This document shows, in pieces, positions 31,395-38,754 of a DNA stretch of 43,167 nucleotides. The notes under the pieces were generated by a model, which saw nothing but the letters and a program-made list of their open reading frames with translations, ran no database searches and was not told the origin of the DNA. Positions within the stretch are counted from its first letter, which is position 1. Each line of letters opens with the position of its first letter. The translations under genes and the position numbers were made by a program. Source of the stretch: Bacteroidetes bacterium UBA2475 (GTDB lineage Bacteria > Bacteroidota > Bacteroidia > B-17B0 > Aurantibacillaceae); NCBI GenBank assembly GCA_002342065.1, contig DDPF01000001.1:1-43167 (forward strand), given 5' to 3'.

Positions 31395-33884
31395 TTATTT
31401 ATTCTGAGGCAAACTCAATAAATTAACGAAAAGTCTGTAAGCACCGGGAATACCAGCAGGCAACTCTCTAAAGAATACTAAACCTGTATACACAAAATTA
31501 CCTTTGCCGAATTTACCAATTATTAAACTTCCATCGCTTGCCTTTTCATCAGGATCTTTAATATAAAAAATGGTTTCGTACTGTTTATCTATTTCAGATG
31601 CAAAATAAATACCGCGCTCTTGTATCCAACCATCAAAATCTTTTGCGGTTATTTGATTTGGAAAATTTAACGCCGAATGTTTTTCGTTACTGAATTTCAT
31701 TTCTGCTTTTTCGTCTGTTACCCTGTCTCTTGAGATGGTAAAAGGATACGGGCCAATATTAGCTTTAACAGGGCCAATGCGGCTATTAGTATTATACTGC
31801 ACAATTAAATTACCTCCGTTCTTTACATAGTCCATTAATTTATTATAATGTATCTGTAAACGTTCGTTTGTATTGTAAGCCCTTATGCCAGTAACAATTG
31901 CATTGTATTTTGACAGATCATCATTCAACAATAATTCATCCGTCAACATAGTAACATTATAACCGATCTGCTTTAAACTGGCAGGCACATCATCACCGGC
32001 ACCTGGGATGTAACCAATATTAGTTCCACTCTTTTTAAGGTCCACGTTTACTAGTCCTGCTTCGGCATCGCTTAAAATAAACTGATAAGGTATGTGGTCA
32101 TATTCAATTCTCTTAATACTTTTATTATATGAATTGCCATTAGATATTACAGATGCTTCCAGCTTACCACTTGCAGCATCTTTACCTACTGTAACAGTAG
32201 CTTCTATTACAATTTCATCGTTTTTATTTTTTAGTTTAAAGTTTGGATTTTTAATCGAGACGTTAGCTCCATTGTTTGTTTTTAATTGCAAAGTGCCTTC
32301 AAAATTATTTTGATTTGCTTTTACTGTCAACAAAACTGTTTTAGGATTTGAATCACTAAATGCAAATACTTTTTCGGAAATGTTTACAGTTACAGGCGGC
32401 AATATTTCAAAGGGACGATAGATCTCACCTTTAACAGGGTCAGTGTATTTATAAACTAGATCCCGCGAGATCTTTAAATTCAGATCCAAAATAGTAACGT
32501 CAAAGATTATTTTTTGCGCAGCATCATTTTGCGGTTTCCCAATTAAAGAAGGTGTTTTTACAGTATAAATTCCCACATCATGCTTTTCGTTTAACCAATA
32601 AGGATTTGAAAATGCAAGATCTGCAGATATCTTTTCTTTCCGTTTAAAAGTATAAAGCTCATTTGGTTTTAAAACAAGAGTAGTTGTAGTATCAGTTTGC
32701 AAATAATTAATTTTGTTTAATTTCACTTCGTTCTTATTACGGTTAACTACCTGCACAAAAAGCTGTGTCTCTTGTCCCGGAATACCAATATAGTCTGATG
32801 CATAAGCTTCTAACCATAAACCTGAGCAAGCCAAAAATAAATTTTCAGTATCTTTTGTTTTTTGTTTTTTCCAATAAGCTACAGTCTTATCTTTTTCATC
32901 TAATAATTGTAACTGTTTATAGATGTTTACAATTTCGGGTACGGAGTTCTCGGGTGCTTGTGCATTGAATTTTTTAATGCAGTCATCAATTAATTTTTGG
33001 ATCTTCTCAGTTCCTTTTAACCTAGTCCAGTTTGTATTTACTCCTTCAAAAAGATCTGCTTTAACACTATCGCCTTTTAATAATTTAAAAAATTCAATAT
33101 TAGAACCACGTTGTTTGCCCGAACCAAAACCCTGGCTTTTGTGCATGGAACGGCTTTCAGCAGCTATCTCGCCATAACTTTTTCCAAGCAAAGGATTAAA
33201 AACACCTACATCAATTTTTGTTTGGTTTGAGGCCGTTGTATTTGGTCCGCCAAAATTAAATGTATTCCAGAATACGCGTTTAGCCTGCCACACTTCGGTA
33301 TATTTTAATTGCTCAGGAAATTTTCTAGGATCTGCTGCTGCATCAAAAGCTTCAACAGCAAGAATAGCAGATGCGGTGTGATGACCATGTCCACCCTCGC
33401 CTGTTGTTGGAAAACGACAAATGATAATATCGGGCTTAAATTTTCTTATTGTTAATACAACATCCGCTAAAATGCTGTCTTTATTCCAAAAAGTAAATGT
33501 CTCTTCAGGATTTTTTGAGTAACCAAAATCGTTTGCCCGTGTAAAGAATTGTTCAGCTCCATCTGTTCTGCGGGCAGCTAACAATTCCTGGGTACGAATA
33601 AGACCTAATAATTCGCCTTGTTCTTTTCCAATTAAATTTTGACCTCCATCGCCACGTGTTAATGAAAGGTAACCTGTACGTAATTTTTTTTCGTTTGCGA
33701 GGTAACCCAACAAGCGCGTATTTTCATCATCAGGATGTGCCGCTATATATAATACCGAGCCAACAGTGTTCAACTTTTTTAAATGCTGGATTATTTCAGC
33801 AGAATTTAGCTGAACATTAGTTTGCGAAAATAAGTTAGAAACAATAAGAAAAGGCACAGCCAGTAATAAACAGAATTTGGTCAT
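31395..33884 (-). CDS. PIG-L family deacetylase with C-terminal amidotransferase-like domain
   Basis: This 829-residue exported protein has a signal peptide (about 1-21, ending NLFSQ). The PIG-L/LmbE zinc deacetylase domain spans about 35-260, with AAHPDDEN (49-55), RGDGGQN, RRTDGAEQFF and GHGHHTAS supplying the metal ligands. A middle beta-sandwich region covers about 390-600. The C-terminal Rossmann/GATase-like domain (about 610-829) has NIGYIPGAGDDVPASL and KNGGNLIVQYNTN. PIG-L enzymes remove N-acetyl groups from sugars such as GlcNAc derivatives. The gene leads an operon with the membrane peptide and the Na+ symporter, so the transporter may import its product. Substrate and pathway are inferred. 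Confidence 0.9.
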   Translation of the reverse strand: MTKFCLLLAVPFLIVSNLFSQTNVQLNSAEIIQHLKKLNTVGSVLYIAAHPDDENTRLLGYLANEKKLRTGYLSLTRGDGGQNLIGKEQGELLGLIRTQELLAARRTDGAEQFFTRANDFGYSKNPEETFTFWNKDSILADVVLTIRKFKPDIIICRFPTTGEGGHGHHTASAILAVEAFDAAADPRKFPEQLKYTEVWQAKRVFWNTFNFGGPNTTASNQTKIDVGVFNPLLGKSYGEIAAESRSMHKSQGFGSGKQRGSNIEFFKLLKGDSVKADLFEGVNTNWTRLKGTEKIQKLIDDCIKKFNAQAPENSVPEIVNIYKQLQLLDEKDKTVAYWKKQKTKDTENLFLACSGLWLEAYASDYIGIPGQETQLFVQVVNRNKNEVKLNKINYLQTDTTTTLVLKPNELYTFKRKEKISADLAFSNPYWLNEKHDVGIYTVKTPSLIGKPQNDAAQKIIFDVTILDLNLKISRDLVYKYTDPVKGEIYRPFEILPPVTVNISEKVFAFSDSNPKTVLLTVKANQNNFEGTLQLKTNNGANVSIKNPNFKLKNKNDEIVIEATVTVGKDAASGKLEASVISNGNSYNKSIKRIEYDHIPYQFILSDAEAGLVNVDLKKSGTNIGYIPGAGDDVPASLKQIGYNVTMLTDELLLNDDLSKYNAIVTGIRAYNTNERLQIHYNKLMDYVKNGGNLIVQYNTNSRIGPVKANIGPYPFTISRDRVTDEKAEMKFSNEKHSALNFPNQITAKDFDGWIQERGIYFASEIDKQYETIFYIKDPDEKASDGSLIIGKFGKGNFVYTGLVFFRELPAGIPGAYRLFVNLLSLPQNK

Positions 33885-34012
33885 AATGATCTTTAAAACA
33901 AGCTTTGAAGATAAGAAATATTAAAAATATACAACCGTATTTAAGTTAAAACAGGTGAAAAATTAAGTTTTAACCGCAACATCTGCTTTAAAATTGAAAA
34001 GTACAATAACTG

Positions 34013-34030
34013 AATTGGTTTTGACCAATT
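34013..34030. promoter_or_regulatory. Inverted repeat upstream of the 34081 gene
   Basis: AATTGGT and ACCAATT form a perfect 7-bp inverted repeat around TTTG, 51 bases before the ATG. It could be an operator near the -33 region or a weak hairpin. The rest of the gap 33885-34080 shows no gene. Confidence 0.3.
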
Positions 34031-34080
34031 ATAGTAGAACTAAATCTTTAATTTTATAGTGAATAATTAAAATCACAAAA

Positions 34081-34941
34081 ATGAAAAAGATAATTTTTTA
34101 TTTGTTTTGTTTACCTCTATTCTCTAATGCACAGCTTTTGAATGGTGGTATGGAAACCTTCACTTTTACAACTAACGATACGTTGCCAATTGGTTGGACG
34201 GCTGATTCGCCATACAGCACTGTACCAGGAAAAACCAGTGACGCGCAAAATGGCAATTCTGCCTTTATTATAAATACATGGTATAGTTATGCTGTTGGGA
34301 TGATGGTAAACGGCGACTTAATATCTAGCGATTTTTTATTTTACTGGATAAAAGGCGGAACACCGGTTATAGGCAAGCCGGTAGCTTTAAAAGGTTTTTA
34401 TAAATATACAAATGTTGTTTCAGGCGATTCCGCTGTTGCTAAAGTGATCTTAAAAAAATGGAATTCTACATTAAATAAACCTGACACTATAGCTTTTGGC
34501 ATTTCAAAATTAGCACCTACAAATACGTATACAAATTTTGAAGTAGCTATAACAGATTATTCTATTGGTGTGCAACCCGATTCGATCGTTATTTATTTTA
34601 TGAGCTATGATTATTTAAAAGGAACTCAACTACCTTGTGCTGATAATACTTGCCGCTTTTTATACATTGATAACCTTAGCTTAACCAACCCTGTTGGAAT
34701 AAAAGAAAATAAAAAAGAGAATGAGATCTTTTTTTATTATTCTGGTAACGAATTAAGTGTGATCAATAAAGAGAAGAAACAAATCACCCTTGATGTTTAT
34801 TCAATAGATGGAAAATTAATTTTACAAAAAGAAATTACCGAAATCGAAAATAAAATAGATTGTACTGAACTCCAGAATGGAATTTACTTTGTAAAGACGA
34901 ACGGAGTTTCTTATTCAAATTATAAATTTGTGAAGAATTAG
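34081..34941 (+). CDS. Secreted T9SS type A protein with jelly-roll-like domain
   Basis: This 286-residue protein has a signal peptide (MKKIIFYLFCLPLFSNAQ). A beta-sandwich domain (about 20-205) has LNGGMETFTF and TLPIGWTAD near its start, and LYIDNLSLTNP as its closing strand. That pattern is typical of carbohydrate-binding-like or PCMD-type secreted proteins in this phylum. The last 75 residues are a type A T9SS sorting domain (ITLDVYSIDGKLILQ, LQNGIYFVKT, ending KFVKN). It is expected to be exported across the outer membrane and released or attached to LPS. Its TAG overlaps the stop of convergent rluF by four bases. The ligand is unknown. Confidence 0.8.
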   Translation: MKKIIFYLFCLPLFSNAQLLNGGMETFTFTTNDTLPIGWTADSPYSTVPGKTSDAQNGNSAFIINTWYSYAVGMMVNGDLISSDFLFYWIKGGTPVIGKPVALKGFYKYTNVVSGDSAVAKVILKKWNSTLNKPDTIAFGISKLAPTNTYTNFEVAITDYSIGVQPDSIVIYFMSYDYLKGTQLPCADNTCRFLYIDNLSLTNPVGIKENKKENEIFFYYSGNELSVINKEKKQITLDVYSIDGKLILQKEITEIENKIDCTELQNGIYFVKTNGVSYSNYKFVKN

Positions 34942-35639
34942 TTTAAAGCTGCAAATAATTCAGTAAGCTCTTCCTGTGTAAGATCGCGCCACTCGCCTAT
35001 TTTTAGTTTACCTAATTTAATATTCATTACACGTACACGTTGTAATCTTATTACCTGGTAATCAAAAGCTGCACACATCCTTCTGATCTGCCTGTTCAAA
35101 CCTTGTGTCAAAGTAATTCTAAAAATACGTTTGGCATTTGGTTCCAAACTAACCGTACAGGGTTTTGTTTTCACTTTTTCGCCTTGTAATAAAACACCTT
35201 CTGATATATCTTTTAAAAACTGTTTCCGCACCGGAAAATTTAAAGTAACAATATATTCTTTTTCATGACCAAATTCAGAGTTCGCTATTTTATCAATTAT
35301 TTCGCTATGATTTGTAAGCAGGATCAATCCTTCCGAATCCTTATCCAATCTACCAACGGGGTAAATATTTTGTGTATGTCCTATGGCATCAATAATATTA
35401 TTGGCAATTTTTTCAGAGGTGCATTCAATACCTTTAGGCTTGTTGTAAACAATATAAGTTGGCACAAAATCCTTTACTTCTATTTCTTTTCCATCCAATA
35501 AAATAATATCACCTTCTTTAACAGTTGTACTAACGGTTGCTACTTTACCATTTACCAAAACCCTTTTTTCTTCAATTAACTCATTCGCTTTTCTGCGTGA
35601 TGTAAACCCGGACTGGCCAATGTATTTATCTATCTTCAT
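34938..35639 (-). CDS. rluF: 23S rRNA pseudouridine synthase RluF-type
   Basis: This 233-residue protein is a pseudouridine synthase of the RsuA/RluF branch. An N-terminal S4 RNA-binding domain (about 1-50) has MKIDKYIGQSGFTSRRKANE and VLVNGKVA. The catalytic domain has VYNKPKG, the active-site motif GRLDKDSEGLILLTN with Asp99, and LNRQIRRMCAAFDYQVIRLQ followed by RVRVMNI, as in RluF. RluF modifies U2604 of 23S rRNA in E. coli. It is monocistronic by appearance. A TATATTTG -7 box lies 5 bases before the ATG, so the transcript may be nearly leaderless. Confidence 0.88.
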   Translation of the reverse strand: MKIDKYIGQSGFTSRRKANELIEEKRVLVNGKVATVSTTVKEGDIILLDGKEIEVKDFVPTYIVYNKPKGIECTSEKIANNIIDAIGHTQNIYPVGRLDKDSEGLILLTNHSEIIDKIANSEFGHEKEYIVTLNFPVRKQFLKDISEGVLLQGEKVKTKPCTVSLEPNAKRIFRITLTQGLNRQIRRMCAAFDYQVIRLQRVRVMNIKLGKLKIGEWRDLTQEELTELFAALN

Positions 35640-35643
35640 GCGG

Positions 35644-35651
35644 CAAATATA
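35644..35651 (-). promoter_or_regulatory. -7 element of rluF, very close to the start codon
   Basis: On the minus strand TATATTTG (TAnnTTTG) ends only 4 bases before the rluF ATG (35639). Transcription would start at or beside the start codon. No TTTG is visible at the -33 position. Confidence 0.45.
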
Positions 35652-35653
35652 AC

Positions 35654-35688
35654 AATAAAGGGCGCCACATGTGTGACAGCCCTTTATT
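35654..35688 (-). terminator. Hairpin after the PorT-like gene
   Basis: AATAAAGGGC (35654-35663) pairs perfectly with GCCCTTTATT (35679-35688), with an inner CACATGTG palindrome in the loop. Only a moderately T-rich stretch follows on the minus strand, so termination is likely but not certain. Confidence 0.6.
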
Positions 35689-35713
35689 AAATAAGATCTT
35701 AGTGGTATTTGGA

Positions 35714-36322
35714 TTAAAATCCAAAACTCAATCCAACATTCAATCTTGCATTGCCGTTAAGATCATTTTCAGTATTTCCTTTGTATACATCGGTAAAGCC
35801 CTGATAATAGCTGGCGTCCATATTTAACCATACTGCGCGCAACAAACGGTAATTGAATCCTAATGAAGCATTAGCGCCAAAATCGGTTTTATTAAATCCC
35901 GGGTTATCGCTGCCATTGGTTAAAAAGCCAATTGTTGGACCAATTGCTACTTTTGGACGGAAATCCTTATCATATTCTCTAAAAAAATAAATAACTTTTA
36001 CTGGTACACGTACATAATTTAATTCAGTAACAGAAGAGTATTCTGTATTATTGAATTTTACGCCTTCGGCTGAATAAAGCGCATCTATTCCAAATCCACA
36101 GTGCGCAAAAGGCGAGAAAATGGCAGACAGCCCGGCATTCCAGGATGGCATAAAGGCGGGTTTACTATAAGGCATTAAGAACGAATGTCCAAAACCACCA
36201 GTAACACCAAATGAAAACTTTGATTGTTCAATTGGATCTGGTGGAATAATGGAATTGTTGTTTTGTGAAAAGGATACTATCGATCCTGTTACAAACGCTA
36301 ATATTAATGTTAACTTTTTCAT
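35714..36322 (-). CDS. PorT-like outer-membrane beta-barrel protein
   Basis: This 202-residue protein has a signal peptide (about 1-19, ending SFSQ). An outer-membrane beta-barrel of the small PorT/OMP_b-brl type follows, with FSFGVTGGFGHSFLMPY, GFGIDALYSAEGVKF, LNYVRVPVKVIYFF and a final strand NARLNVGLSFGF ending in Phe. The function is not known; such barrels are numerous in Bacteroidota, and only the true PorT is tied to T9SS. Its ATG lies 8 bases after the stop of a small lipoprotein gene, so the two are an operon. Confidence 0.85.
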   Translation of the reverse strand: MKKLTLILAFVTGSIVSFSQNNNSIIPPDPIEQSKFSFGVTGGFGHSFLMPYSKPAFMPSWNAGLSAIFSPFAHCGFGIDALYSAEGVKFNNTEYSSVTELNYVRVPVKVIYFFREYDKDFRPKVAIGPTIGFLTNGSDNPGFNKTDFGANASLGFNYRLLRAVWLNMDASYYQGFTDVYKGNTENDLNGNARLNVGLSFGF

Positions 36323-36330
36323 GATTTAAA

Positions 36331-36528
36331 TTATTTAGGATTAGTAACAGAATGAGTTTCACCTTCAGACCTCCTTGTTATTGTATCAAGGTCTGATTTT
36401 CGTCCTTTAGGCATGATCTCCTGGTGCAAAGCAGCATTATTGTTTTCATTGTCTTTATATTGATCGCAACTTGTAAATACAAGTCCTGAACAAAGCGCTG
36501 CAAATAAAAGAATAGTAATTGTTTTCAT
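36331..36528 (-). CDS. Small lipoprotein
   Basis: This 65-residue protein starts MKTITILLFAALCSGLVFTSC, a textbook lipoprotein signal with the lipid-bearing Cys at residue 21. A polar, probably unstructured tail follows (QYKDNENNNAALHQEIMPKG to the end). An in-frame upstream ATG at 36582 would add 18 residues and bury the signal, and it lies inside the preceding terminator, so 36528 is used. It is co-transcribed with the PorT-like barrel gene. No family is recognised. Confidence 0.7.
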   Translation of the reverse strand: MKTITILLFAALCSGLVFTSCDQYKDNENNNAALHQEIMPKGRKSDLDTITRRSEGETHSVTNPK

Positions 36529-36564
36529 ATGTTTTTTATATAATTGATTAAAAAATTGTGCCAG

Positions 36565-36611
36565 CAAAAAAAATATCCGCAAAAGCTCAATTTCTGAGTC
36601 CTTGCGGATAT
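36565..36611 (-). terminator. Terminator after the hydrophilic peptide gene
   Basis: ATATCCGCAA (36573-36582) pairs perfectly with TTGCGGATAT (36602-36611); the loop holds a second small stem (CTCA/TGAG). On the minus strand it is followed by seven T residues. Confidence 0.88.
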
Positions 36612-36626
36612 ATAAATAGTTAAAGG

Positions 36627-36857
36627 TTATTTATTAAAACCTATTTCCTTTTTATCGGGACCGTCTTTATCCTTGTTAGGATCAGCAACCGGTGGTTCCT
36701 GTATCTCCTTTTCAGGTGTTTGATCAGGATCAGTTCCCGGTAATTTAGGGTTGTTACCTTTGTCGTTCTTTTCAGGATCGTTATTGGTTCCCTTTTCTTT
36801 CGGATCAGGATTATTGGTTATTTTTTCCTTTGGATCATGATTATTTTCGTTCTTCAT
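36627..36857 (-). CDS. 76-residue disordered hydrophilic protein
   Basis: The protein reads MKNENNHDPKEKITNNPDPK at its start and stays rich in Asn, Asp, Glu, Lys and Pro throughout, with no Cys, Trp or hydrophobic segment and a repeated DPKEK.TNN unit. It has no signal peptide. The composition is that of a hydrophilin-like, intrinsically disordered protein, often linked to desiccation or osmotic stress; that role is inference. It begins 19 bases after the DUF2383 gene and ends at a strong terminator, so the two form an operon. A TTG at 36884 overlaps the upstream gene and is not favoured. Confidence 0.7.
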   Translation of the reverse strand: MKNENNHDPKEKITNNPDPKEKGTNNDPEKNDKGNNPKLPGTDPDQTPEKEIQEPPVADPNKDKDGPDKKEIGFNK

Positions 36858-36876
36858 AATTTCTATTTTTAAATTG

Positions 36877-37329
36877 TTAGGCAATACTATCGCGTAATGA
36901 TTTTACAGTATCGTGACCTTTTTGTATAGCTGCTCTTTGTTTGGTGATCACACTCAATGCTTCTGTAGGAATATCTTCGGTGTGCTCCAGAACCTCATCA
37001 TAAGTTGCTTTTGCTCTGTCTTCACCAAACTCGCATGATGATAAGATGGCTTTACGATCATTGCCTGTCACTGCTGATTTAAGGTCCATCCAGACACGGA
37101 ATAATTTTCCGCTATTTTTCGTTTCATCTCTTTCTGGTTGCTCTTCTGACGAAGGAACAAATTTTCTTAGATCTAATGCAAATCCTTTGCTTTGATTGCT
37201 AAAATCAGTGAACAATGATTTAAGATCAGCGTCTTTAGTTTCCTCAGCAGCTGTTTTGTATCCTTCGTAACGATCGTTATTAATTATAATCAGATCATTG
37301 ATGGCCGTAGCCGTTTTTGTTGTTTCCAT
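36877..37329 (-). CDS. DUF2383 / PA2169-type four-helix-bundle protein
   Basis: This 150-residue, mostly helical cytoplasmic protein matches the DUF2383 (ferritin-like, PA2169-type) family by its pattern: a first helix with INDLIIINNDRYEGYKTAAEE, LKSLFTDFSNQSKGFALDL, VWMDLKSAVTGNDRKAIL and CEFGEDRAKATYDEVLEH. Genes of this family are often part of general or osmotic stress regulons; the molecular function is unknown. It leads a two-gene operon with the hydrophilic peptide. The 232-base gap upstream (37330-37561), shared with a divergent gene, holds an inverted repeat at 37409-37459 and no clear TAnnTTTG box. Confidence 0.85.
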   Translation of the reverse strand: METTKTATAINDLIIINNDRYEGYKTAAEETKDADLKSLFTDFSNQSKGFALDLRKFVPSSEEQPERDETKNSGKLFRVWMDLKSAVTGNDRKAILSSCEFGEDRAKATYDEVLEHTEDIPTEALSVITKQRAAIQKGHDTVKSLRDSIA

Positions 37330-37408
37330 ATCTATTTCTTTTTTTGGTTAATTTTTAAATATTTCGCCATAAAATATTTCTTATCGTTAAAAAAGAATTC
37401 AATTTCCA

Positions 37409-37459
37409 TACCTGAAACAAAAAACATTGGTATCTTTCAAATCACCTTTATTTCAGGTA
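37409..37459. promoter_or_regulatory. Long-spaced inverted repeat in a divergent intergenic region
   Basis: TACCTGAAA (37409-37417) and TTTCAGGTA (37451-37459) are perfect inverted copies, 33 bases apart. The spacing from centre to centre is 42 bases, four helical turns. This could be a pair of operator half-sites for the DUF2383 operon, the LD-carboxypeptidase gene, or both. Confidence 0.35.
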
Positions 37460-37561
37460 AAATATATTAAAGTTGGGAATATGGATGTAGATATAGTTCT
37501 ACAAATTGAGAAAATAGAGGTTTTTAAATAATATTTTGTACTTTAAATTAATATTACAGCT

Positions 37562-38590
37562 ATGAGTTCGCGCCGAAATTTTATTAAGGCAAGTGGTTTA
37601 ATTACTGCTGCTACATTAATTAATCCAATAGATGCTATTGGCCAGGTACAATTAACGCAACCAACAAAAATAAAACCGCCCGCATTAAAGTCCGGTGATA
37701 CCGTTGCTATTACTTCGCCGGCGGGGGCTGTTTGGGATGCCGATCAAATTGAAACATTCACTAACATTTTAAAAGCTTTTGGTTTTAATATAGTGCAGGG
37801 AAAAACACTGAAAGAGAAATTCGGTTATTTTGCAGGTACAGATGAATTGCGTGCTAATGAGTTAAATGAATTTTTTGCCGATAAAAAAATAAAAGGCATT
37901 TTTTGTATGAAAGGCGGCTGGGGCTGCGCGCGTATTTTAGATAAATTGAGTTATGATGTAATTCAAAAAAATCCTAAAGTAATTATTGGCTTTAGTGATA
38001 TAACGGCTTTACTTCTTGCAATAACAACTAAAACAGGTTTAATAACTTTTCACGGACCGGTTGGCAACTCGGGCTGGAATGATTTTACAAAAAATGTTTT
38101 TACAAATGTGGTAATGACAATTAAGCCATTTAATTTTCCATCAAATCCTGCAACCGAAGATAAACCATTTACAATTTATCCCGGCAAAGTAAGTGGAGAA
38201 TTGATTGGCGGTAATTTAACTGTACTCTCAGCTTTAATTGGTAGTGTTTATTTACCTGATTGGAAAAATAAAATTTTATTTTTAGAAGAAGCCAAAGAAG
38301 AACCTTACAGTATAGACAGGATGTTGACGCAATTAAAACTCTGCGGTATTTTAAATTCCATAAGCGGTTTTGTTTTTGGAAAATGTGCAAAATGTTTAGC
38401 AGAAGAACCATTAAAAGCGTTTACTTTTCATGAAGTGATCCTGCAACACATTCAACCTTTAAAGATCCCTGCATTTTATGGCGCTATGATAGGTCATATA
38501 GAAAACAAATTAACGGTGCCATTAGGAATTAGTGCAACAATGGATGCAGATAAGGGAATTATTTCTTTGGAGGAGAATTCTGTACAATAA
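37562..38590 (+). CDS. LD-carboxypeptidase (peptidase family S66)
   Basis: This 342-residue enzyme belongs to family S66 (LdcA/MccF), which cleaves the L,D bond of tetrapeptide stems during peptidoglycan recycling or peels acylated nucleotides such as microcin C. It has a Tat-like leader (SSRRNFIKASGLITAATL). The family start is KSGDTVAITSPAGAV, followed by CMKGGWGCARILD. The catalytic triad is visible: Ser145 in IGFSDIT, Glu242/243 in LFLEEAKEEP and His312 in MIGHIENK. The twin-arginine leader suggests a folded periplasmic enzyme, unlike cytoplasmic E. coli LdcA. It is monocistronic and faces the repeat element at 38592. Confidence 0.9.
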   Translation: MSSRRNFIKASGLITAATLINPIDAIGQVQLTQPTKIKPPALKSGDTVAITSPAGAVWDADQIETFTNILKAFGFNIVQGKTLKEKFGYFAGTDELRANELNEFFADKKIKGIFCMKGGWGCARILDKLSYDVIQKNPKVIIGFSDITALLLAITTKTGLITFHGPVGNSGWNDFTKNVFTNVVMTIKPFNFPSNPATEDKPFTIYPGKVSGELIGGNLTVLSALIGSVYLPDWKNKILFLEEAKEEPYSIDRMLTQLKLCGILNSISGFVFGKCAKCLAEEPLKAFTFHEVILQHIQPLKIPAFYGAMIGHIENKLTVPLGISATMDADKGIISLEENSVQ

Positions 38591-38591
38591 A

Positions 38592-38730
38592 ATAATTAAA
38601 CCACATAGAAACATAGAAAAAAAGATCTTCATAGAAACACAAAAATTGCTTCGCAAGCGAAGCAATTCTATGTTTACCTAATTAGCTAGTTTAGTATTTT
38701 CTAAAAAACTATGCGCCTATGTGGTTAATT
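38592..38730. mobile_element. Small palindromic MITE/REP-like element
   Basis: The ends are inverted: AATTAAACCACATAG on the left and CTATGTGGTTAATT on the right, differing by one base. In the centre AATTGCTTCGC and GCGAAGCAATT form an 11-bp hairpin (38644-38667), extended outward by CATAGAA/TTCTATG. It has no coding capacity. It fills the gap between two convergent genes. It resembles short interspersed repeats common in Bacteroidota genomes and is either a non-autonomous transposon or a REP-like unit. Confidence 0.6.
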
Positions 38731-38754
38731 TTCGTGTTGAGTAAAATTCTGATT

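Noticed and set aside
36529..36582. Longer start for the small lipoprotein
   Set aside because: The extension overlaps the terminator of the preceding gene and would spoil the lipoprotein signal.
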